A model generated the notes under the pieces. The model was given only the letters and a program-made list of their open reading frames with translations, did no database searches and had not been told where the DNA came from. Both the position numbers and the translations under genes were made by a program. Shown one piece after another: positions 30,403-39,256 of a stretch of 44,639 nt of DNA. Each line of letters opens with the position of its first letter. Within the stretch, counting starts at the first letter, position 1. Source of the DNA: Patescibacteria group bacterium (GTDB lineage: Bacteria > Patescibacteriota > Microgenomatia > UBA8517); contig JAHJHG010000008.1 of NCBI GenBank assembly GCA_018823885.1, positions 1 to 44,639 of the forward strand, written 5' to 3'.

Positions 30403-31227
30403 TTACTGCATATATTTTGCCCACAGTTCTTCAAACATCTCATTGGCTATTAGCCAGATTTGCTCGGCGTGATCAAAACACCAATCGATATATTTAGGAT
30501 CACCTTTGCCGACCATCGGTTGATTATCTGAATCCTCGGGCCAATAGAAATCCAATACTTCTTTAACTGCTTGCTCTCGATCGTTGTACCCTATGAGCAA
30601 TCCATACATGGGCTCAAGTGAATTTCCGAGATCTGCTCGAATTTCCCCACGTTTTCCATTTATATTCCACTCATAATGCCTCCAGCCCTCGTATTCCAGC
30701 TCTGCTGCAATCCTAAAATATAGAGACATATCGTAAACATCTATTTCACTGTCTCCGCCAGGCAAGACGACGCTAAGAGTGTGTTGTTCACTCCATATTT
30801 GCCAAGTATAGTCAGACAAGAAACTTGGGGGAATTCTCCCTTCGCTGTTATCCTGAAAGATTACTCTTCTTATGTTGTTTACAGGCTCTTCAATATTGGT
30901 CAGCATCACTTTCATTTTTGCGAGATCCCTTTGCTTTCTCTCAAGATATTCATCACGACAAACATATCCACCATTTGCGTTGCAGTCACCGCTTGCACAA
31001 TCTGAGCCTGTTAAACATTGTTGTCCGAGCTCGCAAGGATTACAGTATCCACCACAGTCTATATCACTTTCCTCCCCGTCTTTAACGCCGTTATTGCATG
31101 TTTTTGTTTTTTCTTCTATGTCTATTGTGGGAGCAGCCTGTTTTGACTGACACCCTCCTACTAAATGCGTCATAGCAATAAGTAAAAAGCATGCTGTCTT
31201 ATTCATCATGTTCTCCTTTAAATACAC
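30403..31227 (-). CDS. hypothetical Cys-rich lipoprotein
   Basis: Signal/lipobox MMNKTACFLLIAMTHLVGGCQS preceded by AAGGAGAAC; CNNGVKDGEESDIDCGGYCNPCELGQQCLTGSDCASGDC disulfide-rich module. Confidence 0.75.
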   Translation of the reverse strand: MYLKENMMNKTACFLLIAMTHLVGGCQSKQAAPTIDIEEKTKTCNNGVKDGEESDIDCGGYCNPCELGQQCLTGSDCASGDCNANGGYVCRDEYLERKQRDLAKMKVMLTNIEEPVNNIRRVIFQDNSEGRIPPSFLSDYTWQIWSEQHTLSVVLPGGDSEIDVYDMSLYFRIAAELEYEGWRHYEWNINGKRGEIRADLGNSLEPMYGLLIGYNDREQAVKEVLDFYWPEDSDNQPMVGKGDPKYIDWCFDHAEQIWLIANEMFEELWAKYMQ

Positions 31228-31363
31228 TAGTTGAAGCTTGTTAAAGAGCTTGTCTTTAAGGTAGGTTTCTGCGCAGATGCAAAAACCACCATAGATTTAA
31301 TTCTTGTCTAGAATTGGCGCTATTATATATAAACTGAAGTAAAAAATCAAAGCTATGGGGTTT

Positions 31364-31401
31364 GGGTGACTTACCAAACGATGTTAGAACTCATTTCATG
31401 A
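31364..31401 (+). repeat. Interspersed element subfamily A core, copy R2
   Basis: gggtgacttaccaaacgatgttagaactcatttcatga; this copy also forms a perfect hairpin GAACTCAT-TTC-ATGAGTTC. Confidence 0.93.
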
Positions 31402-31627
31402 GTTCAGAAGATAAAGAAAATGTGATGTTGAAGTATTGTTTTTAAAAGATGTGACACTGGGTGAATATCTATTAATGGTGTCTTTAATCTTATCCAAAGG
31501 AAGAATCTTTAGTATTTCCTAGAAGTAGATGAAACGGAAAAACAGCACGAAATAGGAACAAAGTGTATTTGCAATAAATACACACTGATACAATTTCGAG
31601 AGCAACCAAATTACTCTGTTTAGAGAG

Positions 31628-31664
31628 GGTGCCTCTACCAACAAACAGTAGAGACACCCACAAG
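31628..31664 (-). terminator. Hairpin downstream of the minus-strand secreted-protein gene
   Basis: GGGTG-C-CTCTA ... TAGAG-A-CACCC, just 3' of the stop codon at 31682. Confidence 0.5.
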
Positions 31665-31681
31665 TAGCAAACAGTGCTTGG

Positions 31682-32338
31682 TTACGGAGTAAAGTTGTGG
31701 ATGTTTGCACGCCACGCATCGACGTCCAAACGATTTCCCGAACCTCCGATCAAGTGGTCGCAGACCCAGGTGTTGTTGTCATAGACAGGTCCGTAACACG
31801 GTACGTTTGTGGCTACCCACTCAGGGTTGGTCTTCGGGAAGCACAATGCCGCCTGCACCTCTACACCAACGTAACCTACCGGTGACGCCAAAGCGCACCA
31901 GGAGCCGTCATCGGCGGTACCAAGCCAGGCGCTAAACACGACCGTGGCTTCGGGTCCACCAGACGTTGGTACGGATGGCGGGGCACAGTCCAGCCAAATT
32001 TGTAAAGTTTGAGCCTTGCCGCCATTCTGAACAATGTAGCCTTCTTCTGGGGGCGTGTAGGTATAACCGAATGGTGTGTTCGGGTAGTTTACTCCACCAG
32101 CGGTCGATGCCCCAGGCTTCCATACGACAGATTCGCCAACAGGGTATATGTTGCCTTGGACACCAGCATTAACCACTACTAGGCCCGTTGGGCAAGACCA
32201 CCCTCCCCATCCTGTACCACTGTAATTCAGGGGCGATGACACTACGTGGGTTATTCCCCCACCGTTAGCGAACGCCGATCCTAAGGGTAGTGCCAACAAG
32301 AACACTACCAGCAAAGTCAACAAATACTTCTTTTTCAT
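31682..32338 (-). CDS. hypothetical secreted protein
   Basis: Signal peptide MKKKYLLTLLVVFLLALPLGSAFA preceded by AAGGAGAAGGT; G+C clearly higher than neighbours. Confidence 0.8.
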   Translation of the reverse strand: MKKKYLLTLLVVFLLALPLGSAFANGGGITHVVSSPLNYSGTGWGGWSCPTGLVVVNAGVQGNIYPVGESVVWKPGASTAGGVNYPNTPFGYTYTPPEEGYIVQNGGKAQTLQIWLDCAPPSVPTSGGPEATVVFSAWLGTADDGSWCALASPVGYVGVEVQAALCFPKTNPEWVATNVPCYGPVYDNNTWVCDHLIGGSGNRLDVDAWRANIHNFTP

Positions 32339-32592
32339 CTTACCTTCTCCTTATTTATAGGTATCTCGGCTTGATAGAACACTATTTGTTACTTTCATTA
32401 CCTCCTTTTTGAATTATATTGGTTGCGACTTTCCAACAAAGTTGAAAAGTCTGTTTTTCCGTTGTCAAAGTTCTTTAAAAGTGATTTATCCATTATCCTC
32501 CCAAACTGGAAAGCTGTGGATAATCGGATAGATTATAGATAAAAGGGTCTGGTTTGTCAATTTTATGGAAGCTTTAGCGGTGCTTAAATTTA

Positions 32593-32630
32593 GGGTGACT
32601 TACCGAACGATGTTAGAACTTATTTTATAG
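32593..32630 (+). repeat. Interspersed element subfamily A core, copy R3
   Basis: gggtgacttaccgaacgatgttagaacttattttatag. Confidence 0.92.
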
Positions 32631-32702
32631 CCCCAGGTCACGATCAAGAGAAAACATTATTGGGTAATTTAATTCGTGTGAAACCTGTGTATTTTGAATG
32701 TA

Positions 32703-33206
32703 TTACTTAGGAGACTTTTGAAGCCAATTCCAAGCATTCCAAAGCCTATTTGGATACTGACTGACACCGTGGTCGCTTAGAAATATATATGAACACTCAT
32801 TACCATCTTGTATTCCTTCGCAATCAACTTTCCACGCAGCCTCATCTTGATACGGCTCACTCGTTACAACAATTTCTCCCATAACCTCATCATTATGACG
32901 TAATAATAATTTCATTCCCTTCTTTATCTCCTCAGGTTTTAATATCTGTTTGTCACCATGAATTTTTTGCTCGACTGCTTGAAAAAAACCATGCTTTTTC
33001 AGCTTTTCAGCTATTTCGGGGTTTCTCGCAGAATCCAGAAAATCTTCAATGTCGAAAGGATGTATGCCTGGCGACTTGTCGAGTATCTCTTCAAATCCTG
33101 AGTACTCCTTTGATACAAGCTGAATATGTATGTGCCCTGGCACAAGAGGATTATCTGCTTCTAGTGTCATTTCGTGCATTCTAATAATAAATATACAAAT
33201 AGTCAA
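32703..33206 (-). CDS. hypothetical protein
   Basis: Long ORF between two elements; start could be the internal MHEMTLEADN. No recognised domain. Confidence 0.6.
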   Translation of the reverse strand: MTICIFIIRMHEMTLEADNPLVPGHIHIQLVSKEYSGFEEILDKSPGIHPFDIEDFLDSARNPEIAEKLKKHGFFQAVEQKIHGDKQILKPEEIKKGMKLLLRHNDEVMGEIVVTSEPYQDEAAWKVDCEGIQDGNECSYIFLSDHGVSQYPNRLWNAWNWLQKSPK

Positions 33207-33261
33207 TAAAAGTAAACTTTATCAGCAACTTCTACATAAAATACTAGACTAATTGAGGCTG

Positions 33262-33299
33262 GGGTGACTTACCGAACGATGTTAGAACTCATTTGATAA
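33262..33299 (+). repeat. Interspersed element subfamily A core, copy R4
   Basis: gggtgacttaccgaacgatgttagaactcatttgataa. Confidence 0.93.
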
Positions 33300-33462
33300 C
33301 TGTTGAGTACAAAGAAACAATACTGTTGGCAAAATATAACTATTTGCAAGGATCGCAGGTTTTTGAGTTGAATTTGGAGGTTGTTAAGTTTTTTTAGACA
33401 AGCAAACCCTATGCCGATTTGTTTAGAAATCCGCATAACTAGGCTAATTTTTTAAACTGCAA

Positions 33463-33534
33463 CTACTTCTGGCACTCGCAAGTTTTGCAATCACAGTTGC
33501 AAGAACAACACTTTTCGTGTTCTGACACAAACAT
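33463..33534 (-). CDS. putative metallothionein-like Cys-rich micropeptide (not in ORF track)
   Basis: Manual translation MFVSEHEKCCSCNCDCKTCECQK*, 7 Cys in 23 aa; AAGGGGGTG immediately upstream. An alternative GTG start at 33526-33528 gives better spacing. Confidence 0.5.
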   Translation of the reverse strand: MFVSEHEKCCSCNCDCKTCECQK

Positions 33535-33629
33535 CACCCCCTTCCACTTTAAGATTAGCAAACGTGTCAAGTGTTGGCGTTGTTTGTTTACGAAGTTTAA
33601 ATACTATTTTTTTTGGTAAACAAATCTAG

Positions 33630-33672
33630 GGGTGGATAACGACTTTTATTTTGAACCACATTTAGCCTTATT
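33630..33672 (+). repeat. Interspersed element subfamily B, copy B2
   Basis: gggtggataacgacttttattttgaaccacatttagcctta. Confidence 0.75.
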
Positions 33673-33728
33673 CATGAAACTTCAAGGGGCATATCCAGAG
33701 TGTAAAGGACAGTTTAGTTGTATTTAAA

Positions 33729-33752
33729 AGTGACTTACTGAAGATGTAAGGG
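33729..33752 (+). repeat. Degenerate subfamily A remnant
   Basis: agtgacttactga-agatgtaagg resembles GTGACTTACCGAACGATGTTAG with one deletion. Confidence 0.35.
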
Positions 33753-33836
33753 TATTTGCAACCTTATCGCACTTTTGATTAGATATAGATGTCAAAAGAT
33801 TTGAAGATGCAATACTTTTATGATAGCATGCCCTAG

Positions 33837-35807
33837 ATGCTTAAAACAGTTAGTAAACAAATTAGGTTTGTTTTTAACTTCTTTTTTCTTCTTTTTGTTT
33901 TAAGTTTGTTGTCCCCTAATACAATTTATGCACGTGATTACGAGTGGATAGATCAGTTTGGCAACGAATTATACTATCTTCATGATTCTGCGGGGGGCGC
34001 TGTCTTTAACGATGCAGATGAGTTGTATGTTTTGTCTACTACATATGACTTTTTAAACGGGAATAACGTGCGCGATACTTTCTTGAGAAAATATGATCAG
34101 ACAGGTTCTTTGATATGGGAAAATAACTCTATTCCGGGAGGCATGGGAGGTGTTGCCTTGGACAATGAATCAAATATATACGTTACTACATTTAATCTCC
34201 ATGATGGTAATTTTGTGGCTTATTTAGTAAAACTTAATTCTTCAGGGAGCGAGCTTTGGACGAAAGAATTTGGATTTAGTTCAAATGCGTCCATAATTGT
34301 TCACCGAGTCGCAGTTGATAATTATGGAAACAGCTATGTGGTAGGAGTTAGTTATGGAGGTGGATTTATTAGAAAGTTTGACCCTTTGGGCAACGAGCTT
34401 TGGACTAACTATCATGACCGAAGTGAATTTAGAGGAGTAACAGTAAAAGACCAAAATCTTTATGTATCTGGACAAGCAAACAATAGGAGTTTTGTCGGCA
34501 AATATGATTTAGATGGGAATGTTCAATGGGAAAGGGAAAATTATTCTGTGGATGCTCGAGATCTGTCCATTGATGATTTTGGAAATATATATGTGGTTGG
34601 TAAAAGTTTCACGGGCGGATATATTCAAAAATATAACTCGGAAGGTTTTGAACTATGGAACAGAGAAATTAGTAATCCGTGGACGACGGCAACGTGGAGT
34701 AATGGGGTAGAAATAGGTGCAGATGGAGTAGTTTCTGTTGTTGGAGGATCCAGCTCGTCTTTAACAGAACCTTATATAAGTTTTGGGAATTATAGACCTT
34801 ATGTTCAAAGGTATGGGACTGGCGGAGAGCTTCTTTGGACATATTTTTATACTAATTCTGACATAACAAATGGAAATGGTCGTGATGTTGCAGTGGGAAG
34901 TGATGGAAGATTTGCTGTTTCGGGACAAATTACTGGAACCATTGCTGGAGAAACTCAAGATGGAACCGATGCCTTTGTTGCCTATTACTCAACCAATAGC
35001 TCGCCGATAGCCAATGCTGGTCAGGATCTAATAATTGAAGAAGGTTTTGACCTAATTTTAAGCGGGTCTGGTTCTTACGATCAAGATGGATTCATCGACA
35101 TCGTCAATTATGATTGGGATTTTGGAGATGGATTGACAAGTAGCGGAGAAACTATGAGCCATACTTTTACTGATAACGGTATCTATTCTGTCACTCTTAC
35201 TGTTACTGACGCTGAAGGAAAATTTGATTCAGATACTGTCACTTTCACCGTTAACAACGTTTCCCCAATCGGTACTTTAATAATTTCTCCTGCGGCAATT
35301 TCTCCTGGTGAATCATCTACTTTGAGTTTCAGTAATCAATATGATCCCAGTATTACCGACTCTATAGCCGGATTTACTTATTCCTACGACTGCACCAACG
35401 ATGGTGTTTTTGAGTCTGTAGATAGCCAATTTGCAACGTTCACTTGTCATTATCCAAATGTTGGTATATATACGGCCAAGGGGCAGATTAAAGACAAAGA
35501 TAATGGTTACAGTCATTATACCGTTGCCATTAATGTTCGAACACCTTCAGAGGCGATCTATGAAATAATCGATCTCGTTGAGACTTTTAACTTCGAGCAA
35601 GGAATTGATAATGGTTTGGACGGTAAACTTGATGCCGCCCTAAGTACGCTCGATGACCTAAACGAAAACAATGATGTCGCTGCTATTAATTCTCTTATTT
35701 CATTCATCAATACTGTTGAAAATCAAAGAGATAATTTGATAACTAGCGAACAGGCAGATATCTTAATTACCGCAGCACAAGCAATAATTGATGGCCTTTC
35801 TTCCTAA
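33837..35807 (+). CDS. secreted beta-propeller (SBBP-like repeats) + PKD domain + C-terminal FIMAH-like domain protein
   Basis: Signal peptide; repeated GNxYVVGxSxxGGxIxKYxxxGxELW; SPIANAGQDLIIEEG...GSGSYDQDGFIDIVNYDWDFGDG PKD; terminal FNFEQGIDNGLDGKLDAAL...AINSLISFINTVENQRDNLITSEQADILITAAQAIIDGL. Confidence 0.82.
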   Translation: MLKTVSKQIRFVFNFFFLLFVLSLLSPNTIYARDYEWIDQFGNELYYLHDSAGGAVFNDADELYVLSTTYDFLNGNNVRDTFLRKYDQTGSLIWENNSIPGGMGGVALDNESNIYVTTFNLHDGNFVAYLVKLNSSGSELWTKEFGFSSNASIIVHRVAVDNYGNSYVVGVSYGGGFIRKFDPLGNELWTNYHDRSEFRGVTVKDQNLYVSGQANNRSFVGKYDLDGNVQWERENYSVDARDLSIDDFGNIYVVGKSFTGGYIQKYNSEGFELWNREISNPWTTATWSNGVEIGADGVVSVVGGSSSSLTEPYISFGNYRPYVQRYGTGGELLWTYFYTNSDITNGNGRDVAVGSDGRFAVSGQITGTIAGETQDGTDAFVAYYSTNSSPIANAGQDLIIEEGFDLILSGSGSYDQDGFIDIVNYDWDFGDGLTSSGETMSHTFTDNGIYSVTLTVTDAEGKFDSDTVTFTVNNVSPIGTLIISPAAISPGESSTLSFSNQYDPSITDSIAGFTYSYDCTNDGVFESVDSQFATFTCHYPNVGIYTAKGQIKDKDNGYSHYTVAINVRTPSEAIYEIIDLVETFNFEQGIDNGLDGKLDAALSTLDDLNENNDVAAINSLISFINTVENQRDNLITSEQADILITAAQAIIDGLSS

Positions 35808-35898
35808 AACCTCAATAATGTTTTTTGATTAGTCTCTAACAAACTTTACCAGGCACCGTATCTACGAATTGCCCGATATCACGGCCATTTATGCGTCT

Positions 35899-35936
35899 GG
35901 GTGGACTACCGGACGCTGTTAGAACTCATTTCATAA
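35899..35936 (+). repeat. Interspersed element subfamily A core, copy R5
   Basis: gggtggactaccggacgctgttagaactcatttcataa. Confidence 0.92.
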
Positions 35937-36050
35937 ACTCAGGGATAGGGAACAATAAATGGCAGAAAATTCAAGAATATATTCGTTGAAGTGCAGATGG
36001 TAATATAATTAGAAATTAAATAATTCCTATAGTATAATATATCCACTAGT

Positions 36051-37643
36051 ATGCTTGAAAGAAAACAAGACTTTATAAGAAGAGATTTTCTTAAAGCTTC
36101 CTCGGTAATCGCCGGAGGCTTACTGCTTTCTGCCTGTACAGATCCTAAAAAGAATATTCCTGTAACAGCAACTAATATTGCAACTAAATTTCCCACAGAA
36201 ACTACTACTCCCACTCCTACAAGTACGGAAACCCCCACCCCCACTCCAGAGGCAAGGGTGGATGGACTTCATTACTTAGATAATGTTCCATCCCCAAAAG
36301 AACTTGAAAGCGGAGACATTCAGGGGTTTGATAAATATCTTAATGCGTTTGAAACATCTCACGATGAGGTTTTTTCAAGATTGGAGATTCGGGATTGGCT
36401 AGTGGGTAAAGATGGAGAAGAAAAACAGCTAAAGGACGCAAAGGGGAACCCTTTGGTAGTTGTTGTTGATAAGGAAACACAAATTCCCCTTCTTTATGCA
36501 AAACAAAACGAAGAAAAGGTTTGGAAATGGAATAGGGCTACTCTTAGAGATTATGCAGAATTAAATGACATGATTATAGAGTCGATTGTCGGTGTAGACG
36601 GACGAAGAGCGGATCCAATAAACGAAATTGTTAATAAAATAGTTATCGCAGGAGCATTCGATATGACTCAATTTTTCCGAAGTTTTGGACCCTATCATTG
36701 GGATAAAGTCCTTGAAAATTGGGACGAAATAATTACCAAGATTAATAAAGGTGAAAAGCTCTCAGAATTTACGTATAACAAAGTTGGTTTAAGAGAGATG
36801 ACTGAACAGGTAGAGAAATATAATGTAAAAATCAGAGCCCAACATTTGCTTTATGGCATAGATGTTCCAGCTAGTATTAGATACGGAGGTTATACACATG
36901 AGGAGATTGAGAAGCTGGCAGAATTTACTGTTAAATTTCGTGTAAATGAATACAAAGACATGGTTGAAACGTGGGATATTGCAGATGAGGTTGTTAACTC
37001 TCATTATTATGGAGGCGACACTTGGAATTTTTGGATGGTACGATTGGGAGGATATAAAGAAATGACTCTCAAGGTTGCAAGATGGGTTAAGGAAGTCGAT
37101 CCCAATGCAAAGCTGGTAGTAAATGAAGATAATGTTTTGGACAATTCTTTTCCTCAGCAACCTTTCCAAAGAAGAAAATTCATAGAGCTTTTGGAGTATT
37201 TAAAAGAAAATGGGGTTGAGGATGTTGGTGTCGTAGTCGAAAACAACCTTTGGATTTTCGATCCACCGACTTTTGAAGGAAATTACAGTGTCCGAAGCCG
37301 GCTAAAAGAAATATTAGAAGTAGGATATCCCTTTGTGGGTGGTGAGACAACCATTGTCGTTTCTGATGATTACCCTTCCTGGGGAGGTAGGCCCAAATCA
37401 ATATGGGGAGTAGAAGACAGGTACAAAGCACAAGAGGAAATGTATGTTGACCTCTTTCAAAGCTATTTGGATGTTGGTATTAAAGCTTTCGGTTTTGGTG
37501 TCTGGGCAGACGCATATGCATGGCAAAAACTAATTGGATCGGAAGATTCTGACCCGTGTATTTTTGATGACAATGCCGAACCTAAAAAGGTTTACTATCG
37601 CCTTATAGGTCTTTTGAACAGTAATCTTATTAAAAACTCCTAA
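36051..37643 (+). CDS. GH10-like (endo-1,4-beta-xylanase family) lipoprotein with twin-arginine-type signal
   Basis: IRRDFLKASSVIAGGLLLSAC Tat-like plus lipobox; Thr/Pro linker TPTPTSTETPTPTPE; KIRAQHLLYG, VETWDIADEVVNS (acid/base Glu region), VGGETTIVVSDD (possible nucleophile region). Confidence 0.75.
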   Translation: MLERKQDFIRRDFLKASSVIAGGLLLSACTDPKKNIPVTATNIATKFPTETTTPTPTSTETPTPTPEARVDGLHYLDNVPSPKELESGDIQGFDKYLNAFETSHDEVFSRLEIRDWLVGKDGEEKQLKDAKGNPLVVVVDKETQIPLLYAKQNEEKVWKWNRATLRDYAELNDMIIESIVGVDGRRADPINEIVNKIVIAGAFDMTQFFRSFGPYHWDKVLENWDEIITKINKGEKLSEFTYNKVGLREMTEQVEKYNVKIRAQHLLYGIDVPASIRYGGYTHEEIEKLAEFTVKFRVNEYKDMVETWDIADEVVNSHYYGGDTWNFWMVRLGGYKEMTLKVARWVKEVDPNAKLVVNEDNVLDNSFPQQPFQRRKFIELLEYLKENGVEDVGVVVENNLWIFDPPTFEGNYSVRSRLKEILEVGYPFVGGETTIVVSDDYPSWGGRPKSIWGVEDRYKAQEEMYVDLFQSYLDVGIKAFGFGVWADAYAWQKLIGSEDSDPCIFDDNAEPKKVYYRLIGLLNSNLIKNS

Positions 37644-37699
37644 GGTCAGCAATTAGGCCAAAACCCCCCTTCCTTTTGTTTGAAGCATAGATGCGGTGT

Positions 37700-37921
37700 T
37701 TAAATATATTCTTTTGCATTAAACCTAAGTGAAGGATCCGGATTTTCTCCAATAGAGATACGGTTGGTTGCCCACGTAATGGGACCGAATTGATTAAGGC
37801 CAACATAATTTCCGTTCACTGCGTTTGGATCTACCACATATTGAGCTGTGAATCTTTCAATTAAGGCATTAATCCGCTCCGAACTTATTGGCGCTGGTGT
37901 GGGGACGAAAGATGGAGTTGG
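37700..37921 (-). pseudogene. C-terminal gene fragment truncated at the left edge of element R6
   Basis: Minus-strand translation PTPSFVPTPAPISSERINALIERFTAQYVVDPNAVNGNYVGLNQFGPITWATNRISIGENPDPSLRFNAKEYI*; no start codon; the frame reaches a stop inside R6. Confidence 0.65.
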
Positions 37922-37958
37922 GGTAACTTACCAAGCGATGTTAGAACTCACTACATAA
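37921..37958 (+). repeat. Interspersed element subfamily A core, copy R6
   Basis: gggtaacttaccaagcgatgttagaactcactacataa. Confidence 0.9.
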
Positions 37959-38006
37959 CTTCAGATGCTGCAGTAAATGGCATTTTGAAAAAAATGTTAC
38001 AAGCTA

Positions 38007-38012
38007 TATAAT
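38007..38012 (+). promoter_or_regulatory. -10 hexamer TATAAT, 6 nt upstream of ATG 38019 (putative leaderless promoter)
   Basis: TATAAT-TACTTT-ATG. Confidence 0.55.
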
Positions 38013-38018
38013 TACTTT

Positions 38019-38345
38019 ATGGGTCTGGAAGACGGCGAAAGCGTAAAGATAGATAAACCATTTAAAGAGGGTAGTGTTTCTGATTTAATCGAAAATCTAG
38101 AAATATTAGACCATAAAATTCAAGGACGATTTCTTGCTTTAGATTCCAATGCAGGTAGACTAGTTGAAGTTCAATTTAAAACTCCAGATAACAAGAAGCA
38201 ACTTACTGGTTATGTAGAGAAATGGAATTCCGAGGGTGATTTGTGGGTTATGGTACAAAAAGAACCAGATAAATCAGAATTTAAACACTATCGACTTTCG
38301 CCAAACCAAAATATCAGATCAAGATTAATAAATCTTAACAAATAG
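38019..38345 (+). CDS. hypothetical protein
   Basis: 108 aa; promoter-like TATAAT directly upstream; sits between R6 and R7. Confidence 0.6.
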   Translation: MGLEDGESVKIDKPFKEGSVSDLIENLEILDHKIQGRFLALDSNAGRLVEVQFKTPDNKKQLTGYVEKWNSEGDLWVMVQKEPDKSEFKHYRLSPNQNIRSRLINLNK

Positions 38346-38420
38346 ATTATCGAGGCCCACTTCTAAGTTCGAACCACTATTATTCCTAAAGTAGGGGGCG
38401 TTCCTGAGGTTGTACGATTG

Positions 38421-38458
38421 GGGTGACTTACCGAATGACGTTAGAACTCATTTTATAA
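38421..38458 (+). repeat. Interspersed element subfamily A core, copy R7
   Basis: gggtgacttaccgaatgacgttagaactcattttataa. Confidence 0.93.
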
Positions 38459-38511
38459 AGTCTGAAGCCAACGCATATGTGGTCTTAAGCAATTACTTTC
38501 TGCAAAAAACA

Positions 38512-38554
38512 GAGGGCCGTTTGAATAGAGATTTCTCTCTAAGCTCGTACCCTC
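38512..38554 (-). terminator. Hairpin downstream of R7, likely terminator of the minus-strand gene ending at 38571
   Basis: gaggg ccgtttgaa tagaga tttc tctcta agctcgta ccctc; TGTTTTTTG follows on the minus strand; homologous to 29632-29674. Confidence 0.75.
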
Positions 38555-38570
38555 TTTTTGCACCTTGTTA

Positions 38571-39074
38571 TTAGATTTGTCCTAGGTTTTTCAGAATTTG
38601 GAGTATAAGTATCAAAAATAAGACAATACTGATCACGCTAAGAATTTTTCTCCTTTTCTTTATTTCTGGAGTGATTGGATCGGGTTTGGGCCGCAATTCT
38701 TTTTTGTACTCTGTTGAAAGAGAGTTCCATTGTTTCCAGTTCATCGGCTCCCCCCTGAACCCTATCCTAGGTTTCCACATCATCATAAAAATACAACCCA
38801 CGAATTGAAGGGCAAGGCCTATGATCAAACCAATGAGTGGATTACGTCCTTTACCATCGGCAACGGCCCAACCAATTACTGCCCAGACGATGAAGTAAAT
38901 TCCATAGCAGCTCATGCCCGCAATTTGCCGCGCCAGACACAAACCCGTGAGCCCCGCTATGGGGTCGTTGTCGCTGCATCCGGCCTGAGCACTTGCACTA
39001 AAGATCCACAACCAGGCAATTCCGTAGATTACCACAGGTACATAGTAACGATAGGATATCCACAGTTTTTTCAT
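38571..39074 (-). CDS. hypothetical membrane protein
   Basis: About four hydrophobic segments; start preceded by AAGGAGGGCG. Confidence 0.75.
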   Translation of the reverse strand: MKKLWISYRYYVPVVIYGIAWLWIFSASAQAGCSDNDPIAGLTGLCLARQIAGMSCYGIYFIVWAVIGWAVADGKGRNPLIGLIIGLALQFVGCIFMMMWKPRIGFRGEPMNWKQWNSLSTEYKKELRPKPDPITPEIKKRRKILSVISIVLFLILILQILKNLGQI

Positions 39075-39218
39075 TTTCGCCCTCCTTGTGGCGAATGATT
39101 AGACAGGATTGTCAAGGTACGCAAAAATACCCGAAGGATTCGGGCAAGTAGCTATATTATACTCTATAACATCAATTTTGAAGAGAATTGATGATATCTT
39201 TTTATAGAAGAGTATTTG

Positions 39219-39256
39219 GGGTGACTTACCGAACGATGTTAGAACTCATTTCATAA
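39219..39256 (+). repeat. Interspersed element subfamily A core, copy R8
   Basis: gggtgacttaccgaacgatgttagaactcatttcataa. Confidence 0.93.

Noticed and set aside
30781-31150. Overlapping plus-strand ORFs of 74-92 aa
   Set aside because: Antisense to the Cys-rich lipoprotein gene, in several overlapping frames, without family support.
38350-38395. tRNA-like TTCGAA motif (ctaagttcgaaccac)
   Set aside because: Flanking bases do not form a T-arm or acceptor stem; no cloverleaf.
29540-39256. Classical integron cassette array with attC sites
   Set aside because: GTTAGAA resembles the GTTRRRY core in 6 of 7 positions, but I found no consistent paired RYYYAAC box upstream of the copies, the upstream flanks are not conserved, and no integron integrase is in the window. 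The cassette-like layout is retained as a finding; the attC label is not.
29540-39256. Xer/dif-like recombination sites
   Set aside because: CGATGTTAGAA has partial similarity to the XerD arm (TTATGTTAAAT), but no XerC-like inverted arm is present at the expected spacing.
29540-39256. CRISPR array
   Set aside because: The repeats are 0.5-2.6 kb apart with coding sequence between them; no short regular spacers and no cas genes.
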